A DNA stretch of 64,000 nucleotides, taken from NCBI GenBank assembly GCA_014898425.1, contig RCSZ01000002.1, positions 2,418,001 to 2,482,000 on the forward strand. Direction: 5' to 3'. Made by a program: the position numbers and the translations under genes. The notes under the pieces were generated by a model, which was not told the origin of the DNA, did no database searches, and saw only the letters and a program-made list of their open reading frames with translations. The stretch is from Botryotinia globosa. Lineage: Eukaryota; Ascomycota; Leotiomycetes; Helotiales; Sclerotiniaceae. Positions 48,561 through 58,794 of the stretch are shown here, one piece after another. Each line of letters starts with the position of its first letter. Position 1 is the stretch's first letter.

Positions 48561-49983
48561 ATGGCACCGTCTCCATCGAAAAAATTGAACTTTGCAAAAA
48601 TGCCGCAAAATCCTTCAAGCGTAGTGATTGTAAGGAGATAACTCAGAACGTGATTCGCATGCTGACAATTGTTATTCAAACAGGTTGGGGGTTCTCTGAC
48701 TGCTCTTTTCCATGGAATTGTGCTTCATAGACTTGGACACAATGTTCGGATTCTCGAACGCAATCTCCTTTCTCAGCAAATGAGTCTCGGGGCTGGTATA
48801 GCTGCCATGGAACATGCCCAAGCATTTATCAACAAATATGACGAGACCAAGACACCATACTCTGTAACAAGTCCCAATGTCCAATATCTCGATCAGAATG
48901 TCAAAGTTAAAAGCACGTGGAATATCTCCATTGCAATGACTAGCTGGAAAATTCTATATAACGTCATGAGAGCCAATTTTGACGGGTTGGAGAGTGACAT
49001 CTGCCCTCAACCTCCCAAGCAAATGGAGCCGCGAGGCGAGGCTATCTACGATCACGGGAAGGAAGTGACTGAAGTCGAATACAAAGATGGGCTAGTCACT
49101 GTCAAATACCGAGATACGGGAACTGAAGCATATGGGACAATTCACGCTGATATTGTCATTGCAGCTGACGGGTCTTCTTCAAAAATACGCCAGGCTTTGC
49201 AACCAAGTTTGAAGATTGATTATACTGGGTATGTGGCCTGGAGAGGAACTGCACTAGAAAGTGAGATTTCAGAGAAAACGAGAACAACATTTGCGTACAA
49301 AACGACATTCTTCGCATACAAAGGCGGCTATATTGTTCTGTATGTGATTCATTCAAGTGCTTGTATTTGTCATCTAACCAAGCGATAGCTATACCATTCC
49401 AGGAGAAGATGGAAATACTTCCCCTGGTCACCGACAACTCAATTGGGTCTGGTACAATCAACACCCCGAGAGCTCTCAGGAGTACATTGACGTGATGACG
49501 GATATCGATGGGCGTAGACATCGTAGCACTTTGCCCATTGGGAAGGTAGACCCTCAAAAATGGGACAAGCAGAAAGCTCTCGCGCTCGAGATCCTCCCCG
49601 AGCCCTTTGCCGAAATGGTCCAAAAAACCACCAAGCCATTCATCTCCGCCGTCAACGATCGAGAAATCGCTAAACCTTCCATGTTTGATGGAAAACTACT
49701 TTTCGTGGGTGATTCGCTCGCGACGTTTCGTCCGCACGTGGCTTCGAGTACTAATCAGGCGGCGCTGAATGCGCAGCTGCTAGAACGGTTGATGAAAGGT
49801 GATATTAGTGCTGAGGAATGGGAGGCTAAGGTTCTAGCTTTTGCATCTTTCACGAAAGTAAGAAGTGAGCTTTGGGGGGCTTATTATGTATTTGGGGTTG
49901 CTACGCCAATTTTCGTATCAACTTTCTTTCGATATTTGAAGACGGTTGCTGTACAAGCTTTCTGGAAGCGTCTCTACGGTTAG
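48561..49983 (+). CDS. FAD-dependent monooxygenase (aromatic hydroxylase, DHPH-like)
   Basis: A flavoprotein of the p-hydroxybenzoate hydroxylase fold, closest in style to 2,6-dihydroxypyridine hydroxylases. Such enzymes add oxygen to an aromatic ring using NAD(P)H. Three exons (48561-48629, 48684-49339, 49389-49983) give 439 residues in phase, with introns of 54 and 49 bp. The dinucleotide-binding strand is SVVIVGGSLTALFHGIVL (about 21-38), a variant of GxGxxG as seen in this subfamily, followed by RILER; the DG motif is IVIAADGSSSKIR; the FAD ribityl motif is LLFVGDSLATFRPHVASS. The FAD-binding strand is formed only after splicing exon 1 to exon 2, which supports the ATG at 48561. No lesions were seen, in contrast to the P450 relics beside it. 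The C-terminal helices are ordinary. Substrate unknown; a lost catabolic or biosynthetic partner set is possible. Confidence 0.88.
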
Positions 49984-50845
49984 CTTTTTATTAGCTCAAT
50001 GAATGGCAAATTCGATTTCGTTGTTTAAAAATCTTCGTTACTCATCTGCCAGATGTTTCGTATGTAGAGTTTAAATTCATTCTCGTTCATAGAGAATTTA
50101 TATACCGAACATCTAACTGTCCAATTCCAATATTCAGATTTCAATTTTGAACAATCGAAAACAATAATGTCATGATAAATACAATCAACCTACCAACAAC
50201 CCACCCACCTACCCGTCCAAAAATAGAAACCCACTCCTTGACAACCTAAATCATCCCTCTTCTATCCCTACCCCCAAAAACAAATCCTTCAAACATCAAC
50301 TTCAAATGCGGCGTCCGGGGTGTAGCAATCCATTCCTAGAGTAACATTGGCATCCAAGGGGAAGTCTCGCCACACCGCGCCACCCAAATTATAGCTGAGA
50401 CGCTGATTTTTGCTCTATGTAAGGGAGGGAAGAAACAGAGCTACTGGTGAGTTTGGGGTGACATTCGTATGTAAGGGATAGGTAGCTGGGTATGTTTCAA
50501 CTGAGGCAATTCTGCGAGGTTGTTTTTAGTGTATTTAGAATACCACGTCTTAAAAATATTACAAAAAGATCGTCCTGGAAGTGGTGTACAATGAACGCCA
50601 CTCTTATTCTAGATAGATAGACACATAGTCTCATGGATATCATATTTGCCAAAGCTCCAGCTCCATTGTTAGAAAAAGCAAATTATTTGTGATGTGTAGC
50701 CCATGCATATGTGATGTGATGTTACCCAGCCCCATTTTCTATATCCCATCCTAACTCGCGACGCGCCAGTAAACGTGTAGAAAAAATACCTAACATTGAA
50801 GTAGAGATTGACGAAAAAGTGTCGTGAAGGCATTTCCTATTCGCA
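49984..50845. other. intergenic spacer between convergent genes
   Basis: Holds the 3' ends of the monooxygenase and the first DUF5672 gene. No gene, RNA or notable repeat was recognised. Confidence 0.5.
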
Positions 50846-52116
50846 TTACCAGGGTACTAAACCTGCAGGTAAGATAGGATATTCCACCCCATCAATGATT
50901 TCCATATTCTCATCTACCTGATCGAGACCCTCTTGTCCCATATCCCATCGTTTCCAATTCGAATTGCAATCCCCTGGGACGTATTTGGCGGCATCCATTT
51001 TGAAGATCATCTTTACCTCAGGACAATAATCCCAAATGTGTTTTCTCTTCTCGGGTGTTCCCCAAATCCCAGCATGAAGTGTGACTCCACTGCCACCAGT
51101 GTGATAACCCATCGGTTCATAAAATCCATCTCTCCAATCATCAACTCCCTTGATCAACCCACCAACTTTTGTCCCATCATTCCCTTTCCCCTTCTTTTTC
51201 TCGGCAGCAACTCGCTCTCCTTGTCCACTGTGCATTTCCCCCGAAAATGTGAGTGAAGTCGTTCCATTTGCAAGTTTGGCCCCAGGTCGATGTCCCAATC
51301 GATCGGTAAGCCACACATCTTCTGCTTCTGAATCATCTACCCGTACTTGATTACGGAGAACATCAACAATGGCGCTCACGCGTCTTAAACTCAACCCTCC
51401 ATTTCCTCCGAACTTCCCGTTAGGATTCCAGGGTGCTCCTACCCAATCGTAATCCAGCCAATTATTGAGACTTTGTCTACTATTTGCGCAGAGCATGCTA
51501 TCTGTCTGGAAAACAAGTAACCACTCTGCAGGTTGTAGAACAGTCTCATAGAGCCATAGATTCGTCAGGAATCTGCTGACCTCTTCCTGAGATCCGGTAG
51601 ACATGTTGGCGGGAATATACGTCAGATCAAGTTTCCCTGATTTGACATGCTGGCGAATTGCCCTGCTGGTATTCATAAGCGCGACAGATTCGAGACTTCC
51701 CATAAAGCGGAAGCGCCAATCGGGAGGTACGACGGACATGAAATGTAACATGAGAGGAGAAAGAATTGGATTGACGCGATTTTCAATCAGAAGCGCTACT
51801 TTAGATTGATTAAATTGGGTAGGTCCTGGTGCACCATAGTCAAGAGTTACCTTGGGGATCGTGGGTAGTGAGGGGAGTGAAGGACTTTCTGGTATCGAAG
51901 GTCTAAAAAGCAGAATGGAAAGAATACTTAATTAAGAACATGGTGTTAGTATATTGTATGTAATTGAAAATATAATAAGGGGTTGACTTACAAAAATAAG
52001 ACTACACCACCAACAACCCGCATCCGTCTCGTGCTTTTCGACCATGCGACCACTATAGATGATGATGTAGTGGCCCATATATCCTCCACAGTCATCCCAC
52101 CATTTGGCGACGACAT
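50846..52116 (-). CDS. DUF5672 family type II membrane protein, copy 1
   Basis: Two exons (51992-52116 and 50846-51926) spliced across a 65-bp intron with a perfect TACTAAC branch point give 401 residues. One transmembrane helix at about 34-49 is completed by the splice, followed by a Pro/Ser-rich stem, the layout of Golgi type II enzymes. The lumenal domain shows the family blocks KVALLIENR, HFMSVVPPDWRF, EWLLVFQTDSMLC (about 176-188), NNWLDYDWVGAP and GGNGGLSLRR (about 215-224), and ends with Trp/Gly/His-containing segments such as PMGYHTGG. DUF5672 looks glycosyltransferase-like: QTDSMLC sits where a DxD metal-binding motif would, but here it is QTD. Enzyme activity is an inference. It is the best-preserved family member in the window, and is divergent from copy 2. 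Confidence 0.87.
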
Positions 52117-53621
52117 GATTGTGTTTTTTGGTATCAATTCTGCCGCAATGGGCTCAGGAAATTCTTAGCTCCAGACAGATATCAACTTGGAGGGCCGGGA
52201 AACGAGCAATTTGATCATATACAAATTGACAACTGGCTAATTGTAAAATTCAATGTTAGACACGAATTCTTGTAGATAAAGAGTGTCAAATCAAAACGAT
52301 AAGAAATTCATCATTAGCATGACGCGGCCTGCAGTTTTGAATTTTGAACTTTGAACGAGATGTTGTGAATGCATAAGAAGCTTTTTGAAAGGAACGGACG
52401 GATGCGACGATAGATTCAAGGGTTCTTTGCTAGTACAGAGTAGTATGGAAGAAAAGGGATCTACATACATTTTTGGATTGATAAATCTTTGAGGCTTGAG
52501 CAGCGTGGAGTAAAAGACTAGAAGCGTGGGATGGGAAAGTTGGTATCTTGGTTGTGTCCTAGCTTCCGCTTAGGTGGACCAAGAATTAATTAGTAGATCG
52601 TCCGGTAAATATTATATGCATAGTGGCATTTAATAACCCGCTAGTGAGGGAAATATCCATCTAACGCATATCACGGATAAAGCTTCCAAGAAAAATATAA
52701 TCTCACACGCTTTGGAAGTATTTGGTCAAACCGGGACGTTCTAGACAGGGCTCATTCTTCCTTCTTTCCTTCTCTGTTCCTATCAAATCGATCATATCCG
52801 ATCATACACTTTTCGGAATTAACATCTCGTTCCGTCCATACTTTCGTGATAGGGGCTGACTGTGTCCTCTCCTTCCTTCGTGGCTTATTTGCCCGGTCAG
52901 AGAATCAGCTCGTTTGAGATGTGCTGAGATATGATTTGGGATGAAATGAGGGGGAGATGGATGTGGTGATCTCCCTGGCTTGATGTGTTTGTGGCATATA
53001 GGATTCCGAAACACGGCTGATTTTGAATGCCACAGCCGTCTGCTTGCAGGACTCAACTGCTGAAGTTTGTTTTCGGAAATTTTAATTTCCACGATGTCTT
53101 ATGAAATGCCTGGTCTTCAAGTCGCAAGGGAAACGTCTCGTTGGCGACATCGATTCTGGGAAAAAGGATGTTCTGAAATTTCATGAGTATCTCATTGCAC
53201 TATCGAAATTTCTATGCTATACCCCCTTATCAAAGCATGAAAGATGGCTTTTTAGATATCAGTTTTGCCTCGAGAATGCCTCATTGGAATCAAGGAGAAA
53301 GGCAAGAGCCCAATGATTTGTGACGATCGTTCTCATACATATTTTCTTATCTTGCCGAAAGCATGTGAGACCTCATTGATTATTTTTTGATATGCCCTAT
53401 CTCATATCTCATGGCCAAGCCTTTTCTTGCAAGTGCAGAAAAGTATTCTTTTCAACATCAATTGAGCTTCCATAGCTTGTCAGTTTCGTTTCAGAGGTCA
53501 TACATATCCGACTCGATGTTTCGGTAAACTTCTCAACTTTTTGTTCAAGGATACATTCATTAATATCTGAGAAAGTTTTCCGATCAAGATCCTTTCACAT
53601 AGGACGGCAGTGTCACAGGTC
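52117..53621. other. intergenic region between divergent DUF5672 copies
   Basis: 1.5 kb holding both promoters. Small frames here lack motifs. No repeat of note. Confidence 0.5.
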
Positions 53622-55042
53622 ATGTCGGTCGATATACAGCAACGTCAAGCTCGGAACATTGGATTCGGGGCTCTTATTCTCCTCATAATTATCTGGACCG
53701 TCAAGCTCTCCAACCCCAACCATGATGCCATTAACTTTTATTCGAATCAGACGAAAAGTTTCAACTCATCGAAATTAGCATTTTCCCTTCCGACTCTGTT
53801 CTCCGGAGAAAATTCAAACGTTACAACACAAGCGAATCTTGTAACGGATGAATTTGGAGATTACTTCAACGGAACAATTTTCAATAAAGTGGCGGTGATC
53901 ATAGAGGATAGCTATCGTCCCGAAGTTATACCTCTAGTACTGCACTTTGGCAGTGTCCTTGGTCCAACATGGCCCATACTCATATATACTTCAATCGAAG
54001 ACGTTGCTCGATTTTCCACATCTGCGGCACTCTCGCGATACCTTAAACAAGGTCTCATTCAAATTCGAAATCTCCCACAAACCGTTCTTTTCACAGACCT
54101 CAAAGCAAGAAACAAATTTATGACAGATACGTGGTTATGGGAGAATCTCGCACCGGCAGAGCACATACTGCTTTTTGACAGCGATAGCATGTTGTGTTCT
54201 AATGCTGCAACAAGTGTTGATGATTTTTTCGCTTATGACTTGGTTGGAACGCCCGTCAAGGATAAGGGTCATAGAGGAGGCTTGAGTATGAGGAAAAGAA
54301 GTAGCATGTTAAGGGTTCTAGAAAATTGGGACTTTGCTGACGATATGAAGAGAATGGAGGACGAGAAGAAGAGAAAAGAAGAGAAGAAAAAGAAAGAGGA
54401 AGAGCAGAAGAAGAAGGAGGAAGAGCAGAAGAAGAAGGAGGAAGCTCAGAAGAAGAAGGAGGAAGCTCAGAAGAAGAAATTGGAGGAGGAAAAGAAGAAG
54501 AAAATGGACCAGGAAATAAAAAAGAAGCTGGAAGACGAGAGAAAAAAAGTCCAGGCAGAGAATCAAGAGGACACCAAGAAAGAAGACACAGGCAAGCAAG
54601 TTGATAAAGAAACACAGTTGAATGGAAATGGAAAGGAGAATGTGAAGCAGAACAGCAAGAGAGAGAAGAAAGAGGAGGAAGAACCAGAAGAAGAATTGGC
54701 AGAAGATCGATGGTATCAAGAAAAGTATGTTAAGATTCTTCCACTCACAGGCGCGCACTAACAATATAATATAGATTACGAAAGCTACAAGGAGACGAAG
54801 CAAATATTGGCATTGATCCAGAAGAAGATGGTGCAGTCAACTTGCCCACCGAAGAAGTCACACGTACATTCAGTGTTGAATCAATCGACTATCCACACCC
54901 ATTGGGATTACATCGCGTACACAAGTGGAAAGAGGACCAGATGGATAAATTACTTGATTGGTGTCCGGAATATAGACTATGTTCTGTATCGCATCACGGG
55001 AAGGAGTTTCCAACTTTTGCAAATGGAGGTGTAGGATGGTAA
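53622..55042 (+). CDS. DUF5672 family protein, copy 2, with Lys/Glu-rich insertion
   Basis: Two exons (53622-54724 and 54775-55042; 50-bp intron with CTAAC branch) give 456 residues. I use the ATG at 53622; the frame opens 4 codons earlier at a GTG. A transmembrane helix (about 12-28) is followed by a stem with several NxT/S sites. Core blocks are KVAVIIED, EHILLFDSDSMLC (about 180-192), DDFFAYDLVGTP and RGGLSMRKRSS. The DxD-like position reads DSD, the closest to a classical glycosyltransferase motif of the three copies. The GGNGG loop is reduced to HRGG. Residues about 246-360 are an insertion of Lys and Glu, predicted as a long charged coiled coil, placed where copies 1 and 3 have only about ten residues. 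Part is encoded by a 21-bp repeat (54396-54479). After it the family sequence resumes (EDRWYQEKL) and ends soon, lacking much of the C-terminal region. Confidence 0.82.
54396..54479 (+). repeat. 21-bp coding tandem repeat, four copies
   Basis: Four in-frame copies of a 21-bp unit encoding Glu-Glu-(Glu/Ala)-Gln-Lys-Lys-Lys. Copies 1 and 2 match, and copies 3 and 4 share a GAG to GCT change, which points to stepwise duplication. It lies inside copy 2 of the DUF5672 genes. Confidence 0.92.
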
Positions 55043-56063
55043 TATGGTATGGAATGACTGGTAAATAAGGATAGGGGTTCGGTTATTTCATGTGAAAAGG
55101 GTTGTTTTTGTATGTATATGATGTGGAGTTACAGGTCGTTAGATAGACTGATTAGTAGTTTTAATTAATTGTAATTTTTCTTCCGAATTTTGCATCAACT
55201 TATGATCATTATGTTTGTCACGAATTGCGACTTATCTTCTCTTCCAACAAACCACACTATCACTCACTACTGACTCATAAAAGAAATTCTTCATGGTGGC
55301 GGGAAGCCAGACGTCTAAATGAAGGGGCTTCCCACATTCCTCATAATAGCCATCATGTCTTGTGAGCAACCCCCCACAGGAACGCTCCGGAAAATGATAT
55401 CTTTTTCTTCCTCACATCACCGGAACTGGCAATCCCATTGAATATAATATTTCCCCATTGGTAAGATGGTGGCTATGTGTCTATATACCCAGAACATTAT
55501 CTTCAAAAGGAATAACCAACAGTTCAGATATATTTCCCATAATAGATTATGGTAACATATCAAATGTCCATCGAAAAGATGCACGCAGGGATTGTAGATG
55601 GATGTCGGGATCAGTATGAACACCGACCTAAGCCAGCAAGAAGCAAGAGCATAGATAACAAATGTTGGGGCATATCAGAACACAAAAATCGGATCAAATT
55701 CCACGCCCTCCATAATATTAAATGCCCAAACCACGTTTTAAATCTCTTGGCTGGGGAGAATGGTAATCCAGCTTCCTGTCTTCCCGTCCCATATCACACC
55801 ATATCTCCTCCATTGAGTCTCCTTCTTTTGGTATCTGAATCTACCGTGTCTGGATTGCAAGAGGCGTCATCATGCACATCCATGCAAGGTGGCAGGTCGA
55901 ATCAATTTCTCAATTCTAGCCCGCTTGCATTTCTTATGTTTTGATCTTTGGGGAGTTTCTCGTTTTTGTATTACTATTGCGGAAAACGAATTGGCTTCTT
56001 GACATTCACTTATTTTGAATTTACTGGAGCTGTACTTTCTCTTCTTCTTGCGGTGCGAAAACC
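55043..56063. other. intergenic spacer
   Basis: 1 kb between tandem DUF5672 copies 2 and 3, containing the copy 3 promoter. A 131-codon plus-strand frame (55549-55944) has no recognisable motif and I regard it as noise. Confidence 0.5.
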
Positions 56064-57239
56064 ATGTCGACTTTGCCCTCTCGGTCTAGTCCTTTGGGCA
56101 ATGGACTGCTGGTAATTAATAAAACCAGAATTCTGCTTCTGGTAGCACTGATAGCAACGTAAGTCTTGCGCCCAGTTCAGCCGTGTCTCCAGAGACAAAC
56201 GCGCTTCGCAGACCAGAGAACATAATCTAATTATTCATACTAGATGGTGGATGGCACATTTTCTCCCACGCTATCGTCCAGTTGTCGAAGGACACATCAA
56301 AGACAAATTATCATCTGCTGCTGAGAAGATCCCCGCCATCAAAGTAGACTGGTATCCCAACCACGACCCGCGCGCGCAATTCAATGCCTCCAAAGTTGCG
56401 CTTCTCATCGAAGGCAGACCTATTCCTCATCTCGTCCCGCAAATTCTACATATGATTTCCGTTGTGCCACCGGATTGGCGCTTTGTGTTCATCGGCACGA
56501 ATAAGAGTGTAGAAGTTGTGTCTCGCAGCTTCGCAACACAATATCATAAGGCTAATGGAAAGCTGGACTTGATTGTTCTTCCTAAGCCGTGGAAGGTGGA
56601 TAGTAAGGAGGATGTTTTTAGGGTGCTTACGGACATTCGATTCTATGATGAATTTATGCCGGAGGTCGAATGGTTGCTCAAATATGAGTCGGATAGTATT
56701 ATGTGTGGAAATTCGGAAGAAAGTCTGAATGATTGGCTAGACTATGATTGGGCTGGCGCTCCTAGGTAAGAGATACTTTGTTCTCAAGCAATCTACTATC
56801 ATTCGGGGGATAAACATTGACACATTCGTCTAGAATCGCCGGTGATCACTTCGCAGGTAATGGTGGGCTTTCATTCCGAAGAATTTCCACTGTAAAAAAG
56901 ATACTCGGATTTCAATCCCGAATTAATGATACGACCCCCGAAGATGAGTGGTATGGAAAACGTATCACGCTATTACCAGGAGCACGAGTAGCCAGCGGTG
57001 AAAAGGAAGACCATTTCTCGGTCGAAGACAGATATCATGAGAGACCCATGGGATTTCACGTACGAGATGGAGGAGAGGTGCTTCCGGAGGATGTCTGGAG
57101 AGACCCTGATCAGAGGAAGAAGATTTTCGAGTATTGTCCTGAGCTGGCAATGATAATGCCAATGAAGTTGGAAAGGCAGAGGTGCCCAGGCGACAATCGG
57201 AAAGGCGAGATTGCGAAAGACAAGAAAGATGGACAATGA
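56064..57239 (+). CDS. DUF5672 family type II membrane protein, copy 3
   Basis: Three exons (56064-56158, 56244-56765, 56834-57239) give 340 residues, introns of 85 and 68 bp, all in phase. A membrane helix at about 22-38 (ILLLVALIATWWMAHF, completed by splicing) and a stem precede the family domain: KVALLIEGR, HMISVVPPDWRF, EWLLKYESDSIMC (about 174-186), NDWLDYDWAGAP and GNGGLSFRR. The DxD-like site reads ESD. The last third has MGFHVRDGG and a Cys near the end (RCPGD), parallel to copy 1, and a Lys-rich tail. It has one more intron than copies 1 and 2, placed just after WAGAP. Probable Golgi lumenal glycosyltransferase-like protein; activity not shown. It converges with the phosphatase-like gene. 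Confidence 0.85.
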
Positions 57240-57966
57240 AGTTGAATTGAACTTGACAGAATCGACTAATCAAGATGGCGAAGAACATGGGATCCGGTGT
57301 ACGGAATTATAGATTTATGTGTTATATTAGCGAAGGATGTGTCATGAATAAATACATGATCGGCAGGGAAATATGGATGGTAACATGCCTCTACGGAAGT
57401 ATATGGAGATTGGCGTTTGGAAATATTAAGGGTTGGTATACCAGTTGGCTGACTAGTTGATGTACATCATAGAAATCTGGCTTTTTCAATTAAATCATTT
57501 TCTTTAGAGGGTCCATAGCTACCCTGAATCACATAGCATCGGCTTCAATGATATTTCATATACTCTCGCACGTCCACGACTAGTCATTCCGCTACACATT
57601 TGCTCCTAGTGGAAGCTTCGTGTAAACCATCTTCCTTCGTTCTAGTCTATATAACAGTCACTCACAATTCAAGTGAAAAGTAATCAGTCTGTCAAATAAA
57701 AAAGATCTATTTTACGTTTGTTTTCCGTTGGGGACTAATTCCCCTGTCCCAATACAAAGAAAATCTAACTATATCTACCAGCTGCATCTCCTCCCACTTT
57801 CCGAATCCTGCAATTTGTACCCAGTGGTATGAGCACAAGTCTAGTCTAAATCTATATATCATGTAATCTATGTCATGGTATCGTTAATCCCAACAAAACC
57901 CAGCAAAAACTTTTGTAAAAGAAAAGATGAAAAGCAAGAGCACTGCTCAGAAAGGAGCTCGACAGC
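57240..57966. other. intergenic spacer between convergent genes
   Basis: AT-rich 3' flanks of two genes. No other feature was recognised. Confidence 0.5.
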
Positions 57967-58794
57967 CTAGAAGCTGTCCAAAATCATCCTTGTCGCAACT
58001 TCAATATCTCTTCTCCCCCCAGTGACACTAACCACCTTCCCATAATCGCTTCTACCAAAATGAAAAGCACATTGTGTTCTCTCTCCGATCTTTCTCAATC
58101 TCCTCTCGTGATCCTTCACCAAAGCTATCCACTCATACTCATTAATTACCACCTGCATCGTCCTCCAACTTCCATTGCTGATCAACTCAACTGGCTCTCT
58201 AAATCTCAAGTACTTAGTCGCCCACTGTCGAACATTTTTTCTTGCCCACACAAAAGCGTCCAAATCGTATTCCCATCCCTTGCCAAGCGGTATATAATGA
58301 ATCTTCGCTTTCTGCAACTCGCGTGTTTCCCGCTCTGCTTCACCGCGCAACGAAGCCAAGATCTTCATATCCCCATGATCAAAACAAATAATCATATCCT
58401 TGGTCCCGAAATCCTCGCGATTAATTCCCCTCATCTCTCTCGTTCCCACGCGCGCTAAGATGGCGCGTTTTTCGGAACTGTCACATGCTTTGGATTGTTG
58501 GAATGCGTGGAGAGAATTGTTGCTTCGATCTTCTTGCTTGGGTCTGCGGAGCTCATGTCGGAAGAGAGAATGATGGTTTTTGCTGAAGTTGGTGGCGAGA
58601 TAGAGTCCTGCGGAGGAGATGTCGTTGAATATCCACCGGCGGTCTGGGGAGCAATTGGCTTGCCAGAGACGCAGACATTCGAGGTAGGCTTGCACGAAGA
58701 CGCCGCGGCCGTCGTTGTAGTCGTCGATACAGAGGATGCGGGCGCCGGTGGAAGGGGCCACGGCGATGTGGGGGAATCGAGACTCGAATTTCAT
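57967..58794 (-). CDS. low-molecular-weight tyrosine phosphatase-like protein lacking the catalytic Cys
   Basis: A single-exon 275-codon gene. I recognise no named family but see a pattern like low-molecular-weight protein tyrosine phosphatases (LMW-PTP). Residues 20-36 (ILCIDDYNDGRGVFVQA) align without gaps to the LMW-PTP start (strand, then Cys-x-Gly-Asn-x-Cys-Arg-Ser), keeping Asn27 and Arg30 but with Asp24 at the catalytic Cys. Residues 53-69 (WIFNDISSAGLYLAT) match the Trp...Ser-Ala segment. Residues 115-145 (ARVGTREM ... EDFGTKDMIICFDHGDMKIL) match the Ala-Arg-x-Thr / Asp-Phe / Asp-x-Ile-x-x-Met-Asp region. The acid-base Asp-Pro loop is not found. About 120 further residues, rich in Trp, Arg and Lys, are not part of the known fold. 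If right, it is a pseudophosphatase or has a new activity. The alternative is an unrelated Rossmann-like protein. Confidence 0.75.
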   Translation of the reverse strand: MKFESRFPHIAVAPSTGARILCIDDYNDGRGVFVQAYLECLRLWQANCSPDRRWIFNDISSAGLYLATNFSKNHHSLFRHELRRPKQEDRSNNSLHAFQQSKACDSSEKRAILARVGTREMRGINREDFGTKDMIICFDHGDMKILASLRGEAERETRELQKAKIHYIPLGKGWEYDLDAFVWARKNVRQWATKYLRFREPVELISNGSWRTMQVVINEYEWIALVKDHERRLRKIGERTQCAFHFGRSDYGKVVSVTGGRRDIEVATRMILDSF

